Of a stretch of 28,780 nt of DNA, positions 23,372 through 28,780 are shown in pieces. Each line of letters begins with the position of its first letter. Position 1 is the first letter of the stretch. The notes under the pieces were generated by a model. That model saw only the letters and a program-made list of their open reading frames with translations. It searched no databases and was not told the origin of the DNA. Both the position numbers and the translations under genes were made by a program. Source of the stretch: a virus; IMG/VR virus record IMGVR_UViG_3300049927_000040, positions 1 to 28,780 of that record, one strand, 5' to 3'.

Positions 23372-23673
23372 TATGGCGTTCTCCTTTGTGTGAGTGGCAT
23401 TGGTGAAGTTGTGAACAACAGCCACAGTTGATCATTTGTTAAATTGAGATGCTGACTGATACGCAAAAACGCTTCTCGTCTCCCATCGAGTCGTGCAGCG
23501 ACGTGCGGATCTGGGTGAAACGTCGATTCGTGAGCCCTACAAAACTTCGCCAGATCAGAAAGGACCATGTGAGTATCATCCCCGTGCTCAAGGAAAATTC
23601 TCCGATATGCACGAGTGCGATGAAGTAAAAACTCCTTCGCCTGTTCACTTTTTGACTGTGACGCTTCGTCCAT
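23371..23673 (-). CDS. Bbp19-like phage protein
   Basis: The 100-aa protein contains LSDLAKFCRAHESTFHPDPHVAARLDGRREAFLRISQHLNLT (about residues 38-79), the signature of the small Bbp19-like family named from Bordetella phage BPP-1 and found between portal and scaffold genes. Its role is not established; the position suggests head assembly. Both ends are coupled: the start overlaps the portal stop and the stop overlaps the scaffold start, each as TAATG. Confidence 0.85.
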   Translation of the reverse strand: MDEASQSKSEQAKEFLLHRTRAYRRIFLEHGDDTHMVLSDLAKFCRAHESTFHPDPHVAARLDGRREAFLRISQHLNLTNDQLWLLFTTSPMPLTQRRTP

Positions 23674-25328
23674 TATTTCCCGGCCGGTTGCATGGTCTTC
23701 ATTACAGATGAAGCGGCGGGCGCAGCTTCAACCATTTGCTTCTGTTGTGCCTGTTGATTTCTTGCTTGCACTTTCGCAGCGACTTTTTCATCCGAACTCT
23801 GCCAACGCTTCGGAACGCTGTGAAGATCTAGTAGTTCTGGAGAGGCGGTATCCCAGTCAACGTGGTCCATCATAGAAAGATCGCCAGTCACGGCTGCAAC
23901 GTCTTTCGCTTCTGATACATACCGGAATAGCCCCGCCGCTTCTTCAGCTTTCGCCATGCGAGTAAGAGGAGAATCGTACTCCGTCTTATATTCCCCCATC
24001 GCGTCTTTGAGCATCTGTGGCATAGGCGAGATGAGACCCTGTTGCTGCATGACATCGATCTCACGCTCGATCTGAGGGCCAAGGGATTCGGATTGCTGCC
24101 GGCCCATCGTGGGTGAGAGTAACGCGCCTTTCTCTTTTGCTCGTTCTAGTACTTCAGTCGCCGTCATTTGCGGATTCTCAACGAGAATCTGGAACAGCGA
24201 CACAAGGAAAAAGTCATTGATCGTCGCGCGCTCTGCCTCCATCATTTCTTTTGCGAGCGAGAGATCTCCAACCGGCAACGGATGGACGAGAACTTTCCCG
24301 TCTGGGCTCACACCCCCAGGAACTATAGAGCCGGGGCGGAAAGAAATCGCATCCATAATTCCATCGTCATGGGCGAGCAATATTGGATCAACTGTTCTGT
24401 GCCCCTGTTTCAGGATAGTTTTCTTTTCCTCATTGAGGACTTTGAGAGACGGCAGAGCCATCATCGCCGGACTTCGGCCGTAGTTCTCACCGGGAGCGAG
24501 TACATATCGGCTGATCGCATAGGGGAATGTATGATATCCCCCTTTCCGAACAAGTTTCTCTCCTTCGATCGACACGTAGTAGGACGCTTGAGGCATCCCG
24601 GCGTAATCAACACGGTTCGGATCATAGTCCCCCATATACTCATCACGCGGTTCAACGCAATGAATAAACCAGAACGGTTCTTCAAGCGCAGCGGGATTCT
24701 TCGCCTTCTCCGCGATCGTGGCCGGCAACTGCTCTATTCCAAATTGCTGAACGGCTTGCCGCGCAGTGAGGCTGAATCGACGATATGCAGTATCAATAAT
24801 CCCTTGGTGATTCTCCAGGAAATACATCTGCCCAAGGTGAATTGATTTATATCGGATTCCTTTCTGTCCTTGATGTAGGAGCTTATCAATGAACATACAT
24901 CCAGTCCCGAACGCGCCAAGGCACATATAGTCTTCGTGTTTGTTGCTCGCATAGTTTGCCTTTGGCGCATAGCGATACTCAAACAGATCTTCCGTCAGTT
25001 CTTCGAACCAGAGACGCACCACTCTGTTCCGCTTCAGCGCCTTGTCAGTCGGAACGAGATAGTGCCACTTCGAATGACGCGGCGTCAGCATGGATTCCAT
25101 CGCGGCTGCAAAACGCATCAGCGCGATCGCGCCGGTTGCGTCAACCATCTCCTCAGTCCGTTGCGATCCGGGAACGAGATAGAAATTGTGACCGACGAAT
25201 TGCCGGGCATAATTCGGGAATATCCGTTGTGCTATCTGCTCCCAGAATTGCTCCCAGTTCCCACGCTTGCCTTGCATCGTGGTCTGCTTCCGGATCACTT
25301 CTTGTGCGATATCTTCATCTGAGCGCAT
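23673..25328 (-). CDS. Portal (head-tail connector) protein, T7 gp8-like
   Basis: The 551-aa protein matches the podovirus head-to-tail connecting protein family. The N-terminal WEQFWEQIAQRIFPNYARQF, TEEMVDATGAIALMRFAAAMESMLTPRHSKWHYLVP and the KHEDYMCLGAFGTGCMFIDKLLHQG stretch are diagnostic, as are the wing region and the QGHRTVDPILLAHDDGIMDAISFRPGSIVPGG segment. The long C-terminal helix and glutamine/lysine-rich tail (about 510-551) fit the crown/barrel. Twelve copies form the DNA-entry ring where the terminase docks. Translation is coupled to both neighbours by TAATG overlaps. Confidence 0.93.
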   Translation of the reverse strand: MRSDEDIAQEVIRKQTTMQGKRGNWEQFWEQIAQRIFPNYARQFVGHNFYLVPGSQRTEEMVDATGAIALMRFAAAMESMLTPRHSKWHYLVPTDKALKRNRVVRLWFEELTEDLFEYRYAPKANYASNKHEDYMCLGAFGTGCMFIDKLLHQGQKGIRYKSIHLGQMYFLENHQGIIDTAYRRFSLTARQAVQQFGIEQLPATIAEKAKNPAALEEPFWFIHCVEPRDEYMGDYDPNRVDYAGMPQASYYVSIEGEKLVRKGGYHTFPYAISRYVLAPGENYGRSPAMMALPSLKVLNEEKKTILKQGHRTVDPILLAHDDGIMDAISFRPGSIVPGGVSPDGKVLVHPLPVGDLSLAKEMMEAERATINDFFLVSLFQILVENPQMTATEVLERAKEKGALLSPTMGRQQSESLGPQIEREIDVMQQQGLISPMPQMLKDAMGEYKTEYDSPLTRMAKAEEAAGLFRYVSEAKDVAAVTGDLSMMDHVDWDTASPELLDLHSVPKRWQSSDEKVAAKVQARNQQAQQKQMVEAAPAASSVMKTMQPAGK

Positions 25329-25567
25329 TACATCCCCAACGATTTTGTCGCCATCACACGATTATCTTTACTCAGCATATTGTCTTCATCCGGTTGTGTC
25401 AGGATCGTGCTCGCACGGCCCATGCCCGCGCGCAATTGCATCTCGTCGGTCCCTGCTTTCTGGACAGAGGGGGATTGCGGAGTCGGAGGAGGAGGCGCGG
25501 CTTGAGGCTGTGGAACCTTTGGGTTCCCGAAGATACCGCCCATGAGTCCGCTCACCATCCCGCCCAT
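25328..25567 (-). CDS. Small proline-rich protein before the portal (GRASTILT motif)
   Basis: The 79-aa protein starts with a glycine/methionine-rich segment (MGGMVSGLMGGIFGNP), passes through a proline-rich linker (about residues 18-33) and contains AGMGRASTILTQPDED (48-63), a motif recurrent in small podovirus proteins encoded just upstream of the portal gene. Function is not established; it is probably a minor virion or assembly protein. It is coupled at both ends by TAATG overlaps. Confidence 0.75.
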   Translation of the reverse strand: MGGMVSGLMGGIFGNPKVPQPQAAPPPPTPQSPSVQKAGTDEMQLRAGMGRASTILTQPDEDNMLSKDNRVMATKSLGM

Positions 25568-25929
25568 TATGATCCCCCAGTTGTCGTAGTCGTGTCCCCA
25601 CCGCTTGGACCGAGAAGAGAACTCGACGCTCGATATTTTGTATTAGGATTCGTTGCCGCGAGCGCGGATGCTGCAACTTGCGCTCGATTGCGGCTTAACT
25701 GTTCATCTTCCGCTGTCATGCCAATTAACGCTTTTGAGGGAGTCATAGGTGCGGCAATACCAAGAGCAGGATTACCTGTAGGATTTCCACCAGTCAAACC
25801 CGCAGCCCCCGCGATACCGCCCCCAGTCGCGCCAGCAGCGAGACCTACTGATCCTCCTGTTGCGAGAGAGACGGACCCAAGAGTCGCGACATCAGCGATC
25901 TGTGCAAGTGGTTGAACAACGCCGCCCAT
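25567..25929 (-). CDS. Gly/Ala-rich small virion-region protein
   Basis: The 120-aa protein has a low-complexity N-terminal half rich in Gly, Ala, Thr and Val (about residues 12-62), then a charged helix (TAEDEQLSRNRAQVAASALAATNP) and a Ser/Gly/Thr tail ending in a run of five threonines. It starts two bases after the previous stop, with only GAG as a weak ribosome-binding element, so it probably relies on coupling. It may be a minor structural or membrane-associating virion protein. No family recognised. Confidence 0.65.
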   Translation of the reverse strand: MGGVVQPLAQIADVATLGSVSLATGGSVGLAAGATGGGIAGAAGLTGGNPTGNPALGIAAPMTPSKALIGMTAEDEQLSRNRAQVAASALAATNPNTKYRASSSLLGPSGGDTTTTTGGS

Positions 25930-25931
25930 GT

Positions 25932-26261
25932 TTACAACTCATGAGTCGGTACGCCGGTCGTGTCCGTCTTCCACACTCGGACATTCGTACCGTCATAATG
26001 TGTCACCTTATATTCAAGCCCGTTCGATCCATTCATCGGATCGTTTTCACGCTCTGTGATCTGCGGGGTTGAATCATCTTTCGGAAACGCGCGCGGATCA
26101 CCTTCATGTGGCTTCACTCCTGGCGTATCTCCGAGGCTGTGAGAATGCCGTTTCTCACTGTACGCGATCGCGACGGCTTGATTCTGGGGCTTGCCGGCGT
26201 GCATCTCAGCAGCGACGTTATGACTGAATGCAGCTGGGCTTTTACCTTTTTGTAGTGGCAC
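25932..26261 (-). CDS. DUF6496-like small protein with extra C-terminal domain
   Basis: GTG 26261 is chosen because AGGAGG lies six to seven bases upstream and gives VPLQKGKSPAAFSHNVAAEMHAGKPQNQAVAIAYSEKRHS, the pattern of short phage proteins beginning MPLxKGKS...NIxxEMxAGKPQKQAVAIAL (I recall this as DUF6496). The gene makes 109 aa, longer than usual for the family: after a His/Pro/Asp-rich linker there is a second strand-rich unit (LEYKVTHYDGTNVRVWKTDTTG) at the C-terminus. Function unknown. It overlaps the preceding zinc-ribbon gene by 20 bases. Confidence 0.75.
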   Translation of the reverse strand: MPLQKGKSPAAFSHNVAAEMHAGKPQNQAVAIAYSEKRHSHSLGDTPGVKPHEGDPRAFPKDDSTPQITERENDPMNGSNGLEYKVTHYDGTNVRVWKTDTTGVPTHEL

Positions 26262-26418
26262 AAGGCACCTCCTGATTCTGAAAAGGGCGGACATATCGCC
26301 CCCATGTTGATCGACATGAGGGGCAGATATGGCCGAAGCCTGGCGCTTGCCACGACTCCGTACAACAAAGTGAGCACTGTACAAGAACGAGATCGTTCGT
26401 TCGATTACAGTCCGCCAC
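26242..26418 (-). CDS. 58-aa zinc-ribbon protein (overlapping, short)
   Basis: This short frame lies in the apparent gap between the 73-aa and 109-aa genes and overlaps both. A GTG at 26418 gives a product with CSLC (Cys15, Cys18) and CPSC (Cys32, Cys35), a CxxC-13-CxxC zinc ribbon, with aromatic and basic residues around it (WGRYVRPF). Small Com-like zinc ribbons are common in phages and bind nucleic acids or regulate translation. The GGGGAG upstream is only one base from the GTG, so initiation may depend on coupling with the preceding gene. The paired cysteines argue that the frame is real. Confidence 0.55.
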   Translation of the reverse strand: MADCNRTNDLVLVQCSLCCTESWQAPGFGHICPSCRSTWGRYVRPFQNQEVPCATTKR

Positions 26419-26626
26419 TCTCCCCGCCAGTTCCGTAGTTCGCCTTCATCGGAGGCGCAGTTTCAATCTGCGGATCTTGATTCGAACTCACAATTGTATG
26501 AACGTGTGTGTCCTCAAGAATCGGACAATCCACGTGCTGATTGTCTGGATCGTTCTCAAGATCCAATCTGGCTTCGACGGTCGCCCCAATCTTGTCTCTG
26601 TGCCGGCCGTAGGTCGATGAACTCAT
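26405..26626 (-). CDS. Small acidic protein, unknown function
   Basis: The 73-aa protein starts at an ATG eight bases after AAGGAG and is the first gene after the promoter at 26676-26704. It is acidic and rich in Asp, His and Thr (LDLENDPDNQHVDCPILEDTHVHTIVSS) with a flexible proline/glycine-rich end. No membrane span, zinc pair or known motif is visible. Being first on a separate late transcript it might be made in quantity. No family recognised. Confidence 0.7.
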   Translation of the reverse strand: MSSSTYGRHRDKIGATVEARLDLENDPDNQHVDCPILEDTHVHTIVSSNQDPQIETAPPMKANYGTGGESGGL

Positions 26627-26649
26627 GGTAGTGCTCCTTGGTTTAGAAA

Positions 26650-26663
26650 TTGCACCAATGCAA
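26650..26663. repeat. Small inverted repeat in the leader after the 26676-26704 promoter
   Basis: TTGCA and TGCAA flank a 4-base spacer. It lies a few bases downstream of the expected transcription start and upstream of the AAGGAG of the 73-aa gene. It could be an operator half-site pair or a small 5' hairpin, a layout similar to the capsid promoter. Confidence 0.5.
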
Positions 26664-26675
26664 GGTGTAGACCAT

Positions 26676-26704
26676 AGTGTACTCTAACTCGTCAGTGAGG
26701 TCAA
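26676..26704 (-). promoter_or_regulatory. Sigma70-type promoter downstream of terL
   Basis: A -35 TTGACC (26699-26704) and a -10 TACACT (26676-26681) are 17 bases apart on the late strand, in the 90-base gap between terL and the 73-aa gene. It would drive the portal-to-capsid genes separately from the terminase. The matches are 5/6 and 4/6 to the consensus. Confidence 0.65.
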
Positions 26705-26716
26705 GAGCATCACAGT

Positions 26717-28249
26717 CTATCCGAATAGAGGGTAATCAATGTCACGCGCCATATGGGTAGACCGTGTACGACTCGTGCGCGTGTCACGCCGCGAAACTCG
26801 TATCGCGAAGGTCAACGCCAGCGCATCGCCATTATCCGGCGAAGGATATCCGATATCCACCAGCTCTTCCTTCGACTGAAGCATAATCTGATCTTGGGCC
26901 TTGCCGAAGTAATCGTATTCAGGCGTGGTGAGATCCTGGAAGAGCTGAGGAGACTTATCAATGCAACCGCCAGGCAACCAATCACGAACGTCAGCATACA
27001 TCTGTGTCCTTTTATTCGCCCACTGAGGCACTGTCGAACTCGACCCGAACCATATCTCGTTTACACGATACTTCATTTCTCTGAGCCTGTCGATCACGCC
27101 GGTCCCATTTCCCGCATCGATGTTCACCGCATCGGGACGATACTTGTCGATCGCCTTCGCAATCTCGTTCGCGACGTACATGTTGTCGCGTTGCTTAATG
27201 ATGATTGGGGGAATGCTCCGCGCGTCTCTCCCCTGCCGGAATCGCAACACGGTGTCCGCACTGCCGAAACGTGCGATGTCAACTCCCAATACGAGTGCCG
27301 CGTTCGCATCGTCAGGCACAGTCCGTTCTTGCGCGCCCGTCACCAACCCGTTCGAGATGAACTGTTTATCTCCAGTCTTCGGAAACTGGCCCCGGATCTC
27401 GACGCGCACGAAGTCTGAATCTTCGCCGTGCTGTTTTACTTGGGACTCAAAACGTACCAGATCGAGACCTTCAACAGTTCGACTATCAATGTGTCGACGA
27501 CGCCAAAATTCTTTGTTCTTGTCAAAACAATCAGCGAATGCACCTTTGTTCTTTCGAGGATTCGAATAGGCATTCCAGTACCGATGTAACACAGGCTCCG
27601 TGAAAAATCCTTCTGTCACGTCCCAAATCGGAATCGGTATTCCAGAGCCTTCATCGAAATTCACCATTACCCCGTTCGGATTGTGTACCCCCGCAAAGGC
27701 ATCAGGGTTCTCTTCAGACCACAATTGCCCTTGCACATAGTAATACCCGCAGTCGATACTCAACTGCTCTTTCAATACCTTCTCAAACCACGGCTGAGGG
27801 CGCACCGCTAGAATCGAAATATCAAACCAGTGCGCGTTCAGCATGAGCGAACTCCACTTGCCGATCTCCGCAAAGGTTCGCGTCTTCAACTGCGTCTCGC
27901 TGTTCGCCGATACGATCGTGGTTGAGCCAAGGTGACACGTCGCGTTCCAATCACTTAACCACGACACGAGCGCAGACTTGCCAGGCCCGCGCCCAGACGC
28001 CGTCGCCTTCTTCCACAGCAGCGGGGGCAGCCCTAATTCCATCCGCTGTTGATTGTTCCGGATGTGCTCCGAGATCTCGTCTAGCTCATCCCGCTGCCAA
28101 TTCCTTGGCCCCTTCTGATTCACGAGTGGGGTGTTCGCCCGGCCCCACGGATAAATGAACATCACGAAGTTATATAAATCCTCAGCGATCTGCGGATCGT
28201 TCACTTCCGATATCAGCATGTGCTCCGATTCAAGTGTATAAATCGTCAC
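26717..28249 (-). CDS. terL: Terminase large subunit (packaging ATPase-nuclease)
   Basis: GTG 28249 is preferred to ATG 28267 because GGAG lies eight bases before it and it overlaps the stop of the 41-aa membrane gene as GTGA; the ATG has no ribosome-binding site. The 510-aa protein has the ATPase Walker A ASGRGPGKSA (Lys91), Walker B VMVNFDEGSG (Asp199, Glu200), and the RNase H-like nuclease LGVDIARFGSADT (Asp324), VNIDAGNGTG (Asp378) and PSPDNGDALA (Asp472, Asp476). It pumps and cuts phage DNA at the portal. The length and motif set are complete. Confidence 0.94.
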   Translation of the reverse strand: MTIYTLESEHMLISEVNDPQIAEDLYNFVMFIYPWGRANTPLVNQKGPRNWQRDELDEISEHIRNNQQRMELGLPPLLWKKATASGRGPGKSALVSWLSDWNATCHLGSTTIVSANSETQLKTRTFAEIGKWSSLMLNAHWFDISILAVRPQPWFEKVLKEQLSIDCGYYYVQGQLWSEENPDAFAGVHNPNGVMVNFDEGSGIPIPIWDVTEGFFTEPVLHRYWNAYSNPRKNKGAFADCFDKNKEFWRRRHIDSRTVEGLDLVRFESQVKQHGEDSDFVRVEIRGQFPKTGDKQFISNGLVTGAQERTVPDDANAALVLGVDIARFGSADTVLRFRQGRDARSIPPIIIKQRDNMYVANEIAKAIDKYRPDAVNIDAGNGTGVIDRLREMKYRVNEIWFGSSSTVPQWANKRTQMYADVRDWLPGGCIDKSPQLFQDLTTPEYDYFGKAQDQIMLQSKEELVDIGYPSPDNGDALALTFAIRVSRRDTRTSRTRSTHMARDIDYPLFG

Positions 28250-28371
28250 GGCTGAATCTCCACCCATTGCGCGTAGAACACGATCAATTGCATGAGTATC
28301 CCCAAGAAGACGATGAGGAGAAACACCGCCACCGTGAATTCGCGCCCACCATCCGGATCTTCATCCTCCAT
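28246..28371 (-). CDS. 41-aa single-span membrane protein upstream of terL
   Basis: This short gene fills the apparent gap between the 65-aa gene and terL. The ATG at 28371 overlaps the end of the 65-aa gene by 11 bases, and the TGA overlaps the GTG start of terL. The product has an acidic N-terminus (MEDEDPDGGREF), one strong hydrophobic span (about residues 13-33) and a short end. GGAGAG just before the ATG supports initiation. A membrane peptide between terminase genes is unusual; the function is unknown. Confidence 0.7.
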   Translation of the reverse strand: MEDEDPDGGREFTVAVFLLIVFLGILMQLIVFYAQWVEIQP

Positions 28372-28558
28372 CACTCTCCTGTTCTGGCGTTGAGATGATC
28401 AACACATGCGAGACCGGGGGCTGACCGAGCGCAATCCTCTCTGCGGATGCAAGCGTGAGCGCAGCCTGCAATCCCTCTTCGCTGTACGCGAATTCTTCCG
28501 GGGTATCCTTCCCGGGGATGAATAGGTATATTGTATTAGGTGAAAACATTTCTAGCAT
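28361..28558 (-). CDS. Small protein before terL, unknown function
   Basis: The ATG at 28558 follows AAGGAG by only three to four bases, and a second in-frame ATG at 28549 (MFSPNTIYL) is 12 to 13 bases away, so either could be used. The product is 62-65 aa: FSPNTIYLFIPGKDTPEEFAYSEEGLQAALTLASAERIALGQPPVSHVLIIS, a compact alpha/beta-like sequence with no known motif. The frame stays open further upstream through an AT-rich leader, but no start there has a ribosome-binding site. Confidence 0.65.
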   Translation of the reverse strand: MLEMFSPNTIYLFIPGKDTPEEFAYSEEGLQAALTLASAERIALGQPPVSHVLIISTPEQESDGG

Positions 28559-28567
28559 ATTCTCCTT

Positions 28568-28608
28568 ACGAAAAATAAAATTCAAAAATAAAATAAAATT
28601 CAAAATTT
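28568..28608. other. AT-rich leader with a 15-bp direct repeat
   Basis: This segment is almost pure A+T in an otherwise balanced genome. It contains AAATAAAATTCAAAA twice (28573-28587 and 28591-28605), 18 bases apart. On the late strand the mRNA would be very U-rich just before AAGGAG, suited to ribosomal protein S1 binding. A poor promoter match (TTGAAT, 17 bases, TTTTAT) is also present. Confidence 0.6.
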
Positions 28609-28613
28609 GCAGA

Positions 28614-28707
28614 AAAAGGATTGCAGGTTGACCGCCAGTCCCGCACATACACAGTCGAGTCCTAATCTTGGGGGTCGGGTAGCCGGGCACCCCCCTTCAA
28701 TCCTTTT
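28614..28707 (-). terminator. Branched inverted repeat, possible terminator
   Basis: AAAAGGATTG (28614-28623) pairs perfectly with CAATCCTTTT (28698-28707). The 74 bases between contain a G+C hairpin, GGGGGT/ACCCCC (28670-28675 with 28689-28694). On the late strand the outer arm ends in CAATCCTTTTT followed by U-rich sequence, so it could end transcription from the partial gene upstream. It could equally be a cruciform or protein-binding site. Confidence 0.5.
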
Positions 28708-28715
28708 CTCCGCTC

Positions 28716-28780
28716 TCAGTCAGCGAACGGATCGTTGCTCGCTTCGAGTGCAGGGGCATTGATGATGCGTGTTCTGGATC
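28716..28780 (-). CDS. 3' end of an upstream late gene, possibly terminase small subunit
   Basis: Only the last 20 or so codons are in the window, reading SRTRIINAPALEASNDPFAD and then TGA at 28716-28718. The position before terL and an acidic short C-terminal tail are compatible with a terminase small subunit, but nothing diagnostic is visible. Two other reading frames of the same strand also end near here, so the frame is chosen on plausibility of composition. Confidence 0.35.
   Translation of the reverse strand, partial: SRTRIINAPALEASNDPFAD

Noticed and set aside
24956-25915. 319-aa plus-strand frame
   Set aside because: It spans the antisense of three well-supported genes (portal and two small proteins), which all have coupled starts.
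28249-28267. ATG 28267 as the terL start
   Set aside because: It has no ribosome-binding site, whereas GTG 28249 has GGAG at 8 bases and a GTGA overlap. It cannot be fully excluded.
28361-28690. N-terminal extension of the 65-aa gene with a hydrophobic segment encoded by the AT-rich leader
   Set aside because: The hydrophobic residues come from T-rich DNA; no upstream start has a ribosome-binding site, while AAGGAG lies just before the internal ATG.

Overview
The window is most of a tailed phage (Caudoviricetes) genome with a short-tailed, podovirus-type virion. The late genes follow the order of the Bordetella phage BPP-1 / T7-like virion module: terminase, portal, Bbp19-like protein, scaffold, capsid, tail tubes A and B, three ejected internal virion proteins, tail fibre, lysis. 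No host gene, tRNA, integrase, repressor, CRISPR array or phage RNA polymerase is visible. Two late promoters are sigma70-like (TTGACA/TTGACC, 17-nt spacer, TACTGT/TACACT) and ribosome-binding sites are AAGGAG-type, so a bacterium with a sigma70-like housekeeping RNA polymerase is the likely host. I cannot name it.

Left arm, plus strand (1-6399): a replication cassette. It holds the end of a DUF2815-type ssDNA-binding protein, an unrecognised 181-aa protein, a metallophosphoesterase-like protein, a family A DNA polymerase with 3'-5' exonuclease, a small zinc finger protein, and a fused primase-polymerase/superfamily 3 helicase. Each of the three intercistronic gaps contains a GGCNN pentanucleotide tract of 9-11 units ending in the same 20-mer. 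None is seen on the late strand. These tracts are the most unusual feature of the window.

Right arm, minus strand (28780 down to 6408): the late genes, convergent with the replication arm. The two arms meet with only 8 bases between stop codons. Most junctions overlap as TAATG or ATGA. Transcription appears to be subdivided. There is a branched hairpin before the terminase region (28614-28707), a promoter with a small inverted repeat after terL (26676-26704), and a promoter with an overlapping palindrome and structured leader before the capsid gene (22447-22475). A strong intrinsic terminator follows the capsid and the next gene (20760-20790), and tandem hairpins precede the tail tube genes. 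The lysis cassette at 6408-7877 holds a three-helix holin, a 45-aa membrane peptide, a DUF5675-like candidate lysin, and two small membrane or exported proteins.

Three short genes were found by reading the sequence directly: a 45-aa membrane protein (6818-6955), a 58-aa zinc ribbon (26242-26418) and a 41-aa membrane protein just upstream of terL (28246-28371). A possible ADP-ribosyltransferase-like segment lies inside the largest ejected protein. No stretch longer than 300 bases lacks a gene. The longest gaps are 22282-22471 (promoter and leader) and 28559-28715 (AT-rich leader and inverted repeat).
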